Source: Streptomyces sp. MBT53
Lineage (GTDB): Bacteria > Actinomycetota > Actinomycetes > Streptomycetales > Streptomycetaceae
Assembly: GCF_016654115.1 (NCBI RefSeq)
Contig: NZ_JAEQAZ010000017.1
Location: forward strand, 81,324 to 114,771
Reading direction: 5' to 3'
DNA: 33,448 nucleotides
The first letter of the stretch is position 1; every line of letters begins with the position of its first letter. Of the stretch, positions 30,273 through 33,448 are shown piece after piece. The position numbers were made by a program, and so were the translations under genes. Below the pieces are notes generated by a model. That model did no database searches. It was given only the letters and a program-made list of their open reading frames with translations, and was not told where the DNA came from.

Positions 30273-31067
30273 ATGCCCACTCGAACCCACACGCAACGCC
30301 GTTCCCACCCGGACGCCCCCGACACCGCGGAGGCGTTCCGCACGCTGGTCGCGCTGCCGCCCGGACCGCGGCACGACACCGTCCGCGACCACATCGTGGA
30401 GGCCTGGCTGCCCATGGCCGACCGGCTCGCCGGACGGTTCCGCAACCGGGGCGAGAGCACCGAGGACTTACGCCAGGTCGCCGCCCTCGGCCTGGTCAAG
30501 GCCGTCGACCGGTACGACCCCGGGCGCGGCAACGCCTTCGAGAGCTATGCCGTGCCGACCATCACCGGCGAGATCAAACGGCACTTCCGCGACCACATGT
30601 GGACGCTGCACGTGCCGCGCCGGGTGCAGGAACTGCGGAACCGGGTGCGGGTCGCCGGGCAGGAGCTGGCGCAGACGGTGCCGGGGCGGCGGCCGACCGT
30701 GGCGGAGCTCGCCGCGCACGCGTGCCTCTCCGAGGAGGAGGTGCGGGCCGGGCTTGAGGCGCTGGAGAGTTTCAGCGCGTTGTCGTTGGACGCGGAGGCC
30801 TCCGGCGGTGGGGACGGGTGGGCGTTGGGGGACGTGCTCGGGGCCGCTGATCCGGCGTTGGACGTCGTGGTGGATCGGGAGGCTGTGCGGCCTCGGCTTG
30901 CCGCGTTGTCCGCGCGGGAGCGGGAGATCTTGTTCCTGCGGTTCTTCGGGGACATGACGCAGAGTCGGATCGCGGAGGAGTTCGGGATTTCGCAGATGCA
31001 TGTGTCCCGGTTGATCAGTCGGTGTTGTCGGCGGATTCGGGAAGAGGTTCTTGAGGACGCCGCGTAG
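30273..31067 (+). CDS. RNA polymerase sigma factor, SigB/SigF/SigG subfamily
   Basis: A 264-residue group 3 sigma factor. Region 2 is visible as DLRQVAALGLVKAVDRYDP and GNAFESYAVPTITGEIKRHF, region 3 as VPRRVQELRNRVR...RRPTVAELAAH, and region 4 as LSAREREILFLRFFGDMTQS followed by RIAEEFGISQMHVSRLISRC. This subfamily controls stress and developmental genes and is normally held by an RsbW-type anti-sigma factor, but none is encoded in this window. Codon 66 (30468-30470) is TTA, the rare leucine codon read by the bldA tRNA, so translation may be limited to later growth. The ribosome site AAGGGAG stands 14 bases before the ATG, unusually far. The last 250 bases use noticeably more T at third positions than the first half. 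A dispersed repeat follows the stop. Confidence 0.93.
   Translation: MPTRTHTQRRSHPDAPDTAEAFRTLVALPPGPRHDTVRDHIVEAWLPMADRLAGRFRNRGESTEDLRQVAALGLVKAVDRYDPGRGNAFESYAVPTITGEIKRHFRDHMWTLHVPRRVQELRNRVRVAGQELAQTVPGRRPTVAELAAHACLSEEEVRAGLEALESFSALSLDAEASGGGDGWALGDVLGAADPALDVVVDREAVRPRLAALSAREREILFLRFFGDMTQSRIAEEFGISQMHVSRLISRCCRRIREEVLEDAA
30468..30470 (+). promoter_or_regulatory. TTA (bldA-type) codon in the sigma factor gene
   Basis: In-frame leucine codon 66, inside GAG-GAC-TTA-CGC. It is the only in-frame TTA I found in the genes of this window. In Streptomyces such codons make expression depend on the bldA tRNA. Confidence 0.85.
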
Positions 31068-31079
31068 GGGTTGTCTGTC

Positions 31080-31151
31080 GGCTGCGGGCCGGTGGGGGCT
31101 GGGCGCGCCCACGCGGCGGAGCCGCACATGGACACAGCCCCGCGCCCCTGT
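31080..31151. repeat. Streptomyces dispersed intergenic repeat, copy 2
   Basis: It begins GGCTGCGGGCCGGTGGGGGC, nearly identical to the copy at 7265, and ends in the same CCCCGCGCCCCT. The middle differs and contains a GCGGC-GGA-GCCGC hairpin. GGGGCTG near the start pairs with CAGCCCC near the end, so the element can fold as one large stem. It begins 13 bases after the sigma factor stop and may serve as its terminator. Confidence 0.7.
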
Positions 31152-31256
31152 CTGAGCTCGGCCGGTGTTCACTCGCTCGGGTCTCGCCGCGCGCGCCCCT
31201 CTCCTGACCGGGCTTCGATGGTGTTGCCGTCGTCCTCGGTCTAAGGAGACCCGCTC

Positions 31257-31850
31257 ATGCGTCGCACCGCCCTTGTGCTGTCCGTCGTCGCCCTGGTCGG
31301 CGTCGCCGGTCCAGCTCTGGCCGTCGATTCCGCCGCCGAGGTCAGCCCGAGTACCGCGCAGGCGGGCGGGAACGTGACCGTCTCCGTGTCCTGCGAGGTG
31401 GTCGGGGGGATCGCGCCCGAGACCCTGGACGCCTCGTCCCAGGCCTTCGACGGCGGGAGTGTCCAGCTGCAACGTGTGCCCGGCAACGGCGACCGGGCCA
31501 CCGGAACCGCTTACCGGGGGACCGCGCGGATCTCCACGGACGGGGTCGAGCGCGACGCCGCGTGGACCGTCGACGGGACCTGCCCGGCGCCGCCCGGCGG
31601 CCAGGGCAGGCCCTGGAGCGGGACCTTCAGCGTGGAACGCGGCAGTGGGGGCGGAGGCGGGCAGCGGCCTTGTCAGGAACCCCGGGCCGACTCCTGTGCC
31701 GGTGCCGCCGTGATCGAGCGCGGGGTGCGGGCCGGGGAGGGCGGCACCTTCACCGACTCCGTGCCGGCGCTGGTCGCCGGTGGTGTGCTGATCGCGGGCG
31801 CGCTCGGCGGTGCCGTGTACCGGCTGCGCAGGCGGACTCCGGGACACTGA
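31257..31850 (+). CDS. Secreted, C-terminally membrane-anchored protein of unknown function
   Basis: A 197-residue surface protein. Residues 1-22 are a signal peptide (MRRTALVLSVVALVGVAGPA, then LA) with cleavage likely before VDSAAE. The mature part is a Ser/Thr/Gly-rich beta domain (VSPSTAQAGGNVTVSVSCEV) with cysteines near 46, 109, 139 and 147 that could form disulfides, followed by a Gly-rich linker. A C-terminal transmembrane helix (VPALVAGGVLIAGALGGAVY) ends in RLRRR, giving an extracytoplasmic domain held in the membrane. There is no LPXTG sorting motif. AAGGAGA stands 9 bases before the ATG. No enzymatic motif is seen. Confidence 0.8.
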   Translation: MRRTALVLSVVALVGVAGPALAVDSAAEVSPSTAQAGGNVTVSVSCEVVGGIAPETLDASSQAFDGGSVQLQRVPGNGDRATGTAYRGTARISTDGVERDAAWTVDGTCPAPPGGQGRPWSGTFSVERGSGGGGGQRPCQEPRADSCAGAAVIERGVRAGEGGTFTDSVPALVAGGVLIAGALGGAVYRLRRRTPGH

Positions 31851-31903
31851 GGGCACGACCAGGACACGGCACGGAACTGCACCAGGGACTGCGCGGAGGC
31901 ACC

Positions 31904-33151
31904 ATGCGGCAGGCGGACGCGGTAGGCCAGGGACCCGTCCGCTACGGGCCGGTGTTCCCCGACGACGGACTGCCCGTCCTGCCCGAACTGGCCGCCGTCC
32001 TCGCCGCCGCCGCGAGCCGCACCGAGGAACAGCCGGTCGGCGGAGCCCCCGCACTCCTCGACGCAGCGAGCGGCTACTTCGAACGCCGGGGCCTGCCCGC
32101 CGAGCCCGCCCGTGTGGCCGCCGCCCCGGGCGCCCCCGCGCTGCTGGTCGCGCTGACCGCGGCGCTCGGCGGTGACGTCCTGGTGCCCAGACCGTGTGCC
32201 GCCTGGTGGGCGCCGTACGCCCGGCTGCTGGGCAGGCCCGTGTTCCACGTGGGCACTCCGGCCGAGTGCGGCGGGGTGCCCGACCCGTACGCCCTGCTGG
32301 AGACCGTGCGCAGGGTCCGCGACGAGGGCGGTGACCCCCGGCTGTTGGTGCTGTCGGTCGCCGACGATCCCACCGCCACCGTCGTGCCGCCCGAGGTCAT
32401 GCACGAGACCGTCGAGGCCGCCGCCGGCGAGGGCCTGCACCTGGTCAGCGACGAGACCTGGCGCGACACCCTGCACGCGCCCCGGCGCACCATGCTGCTC
32501 AGCCCCGCCGAGATGCTCCCCGAGAAGGTCACGGTCGTCACCGACCTGGCCGGCGCGCTCCTCCCGTCCGGCTGGCCCGCCGCCGTCGCCCGCTTCCCCG
32601 CAGGGCGTGCCGGGAACGCGCTCCACGCGCGCGTGCTCGACGTCCTCACCGCACTCGGCGCCCGCGTCGCCGCACCCGTCGCCGCCGCGGCCGGCCACGC
32701 CCTCGGCGAACCCGCGCCGGTCGTCGCCCGCCGCGACACCGCCGTAGGCCTGCACGCGCGCGTGGCCGCCGCCGCGCACGCGGCCGTCACCGGGGCGGGC
32801 GCGTTCGCCCGGCCGCCGCAGGCGGGACGTCATCTGTACGTCGATCTCGGGCCGTTGCGCCACGCGCTCACCCCGCAGGGAGTCGGCGACGCGCAGGACC
32901 TGGAGGAGTTCCTCACCGCCCGGCTCGGGATGCCCGCGCCGGGCGGTCACCGTTTCGGCGACGACCTGGGCGCGCTGCGGGTACGGCTGTCCACCGGACC
33001 CCTGCTGGGCCGAACCGACGAGGAACGCGCGGAATGCCTCATGTCACCCGTGCCGTTGGAACTGCCACACGTGCAACGCGCGTTGATGTCCTTGAGGTCG
33101 ATCTTCGACGATCTCCGCGACGACGCTCAGCGATGGGAGCCTCCTCGATGA
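31904..33151 (+). CDS. Aminotransferase-fold protein lacking the PLP lysine
   Basis: A 415-residue protein that follows the layout of class I/II aminotransferases: GAPALLVALTAALGGDVLVP, DPTATVVPPE at the NPTG position, LVSDETWRD at the SDEIY position, and LRVRLSTG near the end. At the Schiff-base motif (SxSKx5GxR) it reads TDLAGALLPSGWP (213-225): by spacing from Gly223, the lysine is Gly217 and the phosphate-binding Arg is Pro225. The whole protein has a single lysine, Lys208. The NPTG Asn is Asp155, and Tyr of SDEIY is Trp186. Asp183 and the C-terminal Arg remain. It is unlikely to be an active transaminase and may bind a ligand or partner. The frame is intact, GGAGG precedes the ATG at 31904, and the stop overlaps the next start (ATGA). 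Confidence 0.85.
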   Translation: MRQADAVGQGPVRYGPVFPDDGLPVLPELAAVLAAAASRTEEQPVGGAPALLDAASGYFERRGLPAEPARVAAAPGAPALLVALTAALGGDVLVPRPCAAWWAPYARLLGRPVFHVGTPAECGGVPDPYALLETVRRVRDEGGDPRLLVLSVADDPTATVVPPEVMHETVEAAAGEGLHLVSDETWRDTLHAPRRTMLLSPAEMLPEKVTVVTDLAGALLPSGWPAAVARFPAGRAGNALHARVLDVLTALGARVAAPVAAAAGHALGEPAPVVARRDTAVGLHARVAAAAHAAVTGAGAFARPPQAGRHLYVDLGPLRHALTPQGVGDAQDLEEFLTARLGMPAPGGHRFGDDLGALRVRLSTGPLLGRTDEERAECLMSPVPLELPHVQRALMSLRSIFDDLRDDAQRWEPPR

Positions 33152-33448
33152 CGCAGCAGTCCGAGTCGACCACGACGAGTACGCCGACCCCGGACGCCGG
33201 CCGCACGGCGCCCCTGTCCCCCTTCGTCCCCTCGTCCCCGCCGCTCGCCGAGCCCCGCCCCCTCGGCGAGCGGCGTGTCTGGCCCCGGACCTTCCACGAC
33301 CGGCTCACCGCCCCGCTGCCCGGCCTCAAGGCGATGGCCCGCTTCGCCCGCGAGGGCTCCGTACGACCCCGCCCCGAAGGCCTCGCCGACATCCCCCGAC
33401 TCCCCTTCGCCCCCGAGCCGTTGCCCCAGGTCGACTCCCTGACCGTCG
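33148..33448 (+). CDS. Partial gene, possibly MBL-fold metallo-hydrolase N terminus
   Basis: The first 100 residues of a protein that runs off the window. It starts at ATG 33148, overlapping the aminotransferase-like stop by 4 bases, with GGGAGCC 10 bases upstream. A Ser/Thr/Pro-rich N terminus (QQSESTTTSTPTPD) is followed by LGERRVWPRTFHDRLTAPLP, GLKAMARFAREGSVRPRPEG, and IPRLPFAPEPLPQVDSLTV. This prefix resembles, from memory, streptomycete MBL-fold hydrolases related to N-acylphosphatidylethanolamine phospholipase D, whose metal motif would begin shortly after the cut. The metal-binding HxHxDH motif itself is outside the window, so the call is tentative. Coupling to the degenerate aminotransferase suggests the two proteins work together. 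Confidence 0.5.
   Translation, partial: MTQQSESTTTSTPTPDAGRTAPLSPFVPSSPPLAEPRPLGERRVWPRTFHDRLTAPLPGLKAMARFAREGSVRPRPEGLADIPRLPFAPEPLPQVDSLTV

Noticed and set aside
31904..33151. Frameshift or sequencing error as the reason for the missing PLP lysine
   Set aside because: The flanking residues keep their alignment spacing on both sides of the motif and the frame is continuous, so substitution is the simpler explanation.
1..33448. CRISPR array, insertion sequence, integrase, attachment site, tRNA or rRNA
   Set aside because: No regularly spaced repeats, transposase or integrase motifs, or tRNA-like cloverleaf ends were seen on either strand.

Overview
The window is about 33 kb of very GC-rich actinobacterial chromosome, almost certainly from Streptomyces. 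The evidence is heavy G/C use at third codon positions, a 925-residue LAL-type LuxR regulator, one rare TTA leucine codon in a SigB-type sigma factor gene, small protein families largely confined to this group, and two copies of an intergenic repeat typical of Streptomyces. There are 31 protein genes, the last cut by the window end. I see no rRNA, tRNA, CRISPR array, insertion sequence, integrase or attachment site, and no gene-free stretch longer than 300 bases.

Region 1 (1-10,632) looks like a catabolic regulon. It holds two tandem SnoaL/NTF2-fold proteins, a metal-dependent 'cyclase family' hydrolase, a fused E1 alpha/beta 2-oxo acid (acetoin-type) dehydrogenase, a TetR repressor with a KstR2-like ligand domain, and a divergent pair of operons: enoyl-CoA hydratase, zinc alcohol dehydrogenase and acyl-CoA dehydrogenase one way, acyl-CoA ligase and SDR the other. 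All three divergent promoter regions (937-952, 4133-4148, 8177-8192) carry the same 16-bp imperfect dyad, TWGACC-N4-GGTACA. This ties the whole block to the TetR protein. The growth substrate cannot be read from the sequence. The enzymes fit oxidation of an alcohol, hydrolysis or ring opening, CoA activation, beta-oxidation and oxidative decarboxylation of a 2-oxo acid.

Region 2 (10,883-14,116) has a large ATP-binding LuxR regulator and a small protein of unknown family. Region 3 (14,317-21,184) is a run of five hydrolases on one strand: M55 D-aminopeptidase, M20 peptidase, S9 prolyl-oligopeptidase-type peptidase, S66 LD-carboxypeptidase, and a secreted CocE-type hydrolase read from a TTG start. 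The first four are tightly packed and probably translated together. The set suggests breakdown of D-amino-acid or peptidoglycan-derived peptides.

Region 4 (21,228-29,854) is mostly ordinary core and accessory genes: LapA-like membrane protein, GNAT acetyltransferase, DUF6204-like protein, DUF5107/TPR protein, VOC protein, methyltransferase, PAP2-diacylglycerol kinase fusion, histidine phosphatase and ABC-F ATPase. Region 5 (29,937-33,448) holds a DUF6158-like small protein, the TTA-containing sigma factor, a membrane-anchored secreted protein, an aminotransferase-fold protein that has lost its PLP lysine, and the start of a further protein overlapping it by ATGA.

The best leads for something undescribed are the three-site TetR regulon with its unusual enzyme set and the catalytically dead aminotransferase homologue. 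All functions come from motif recognition by eye; no database search was run.
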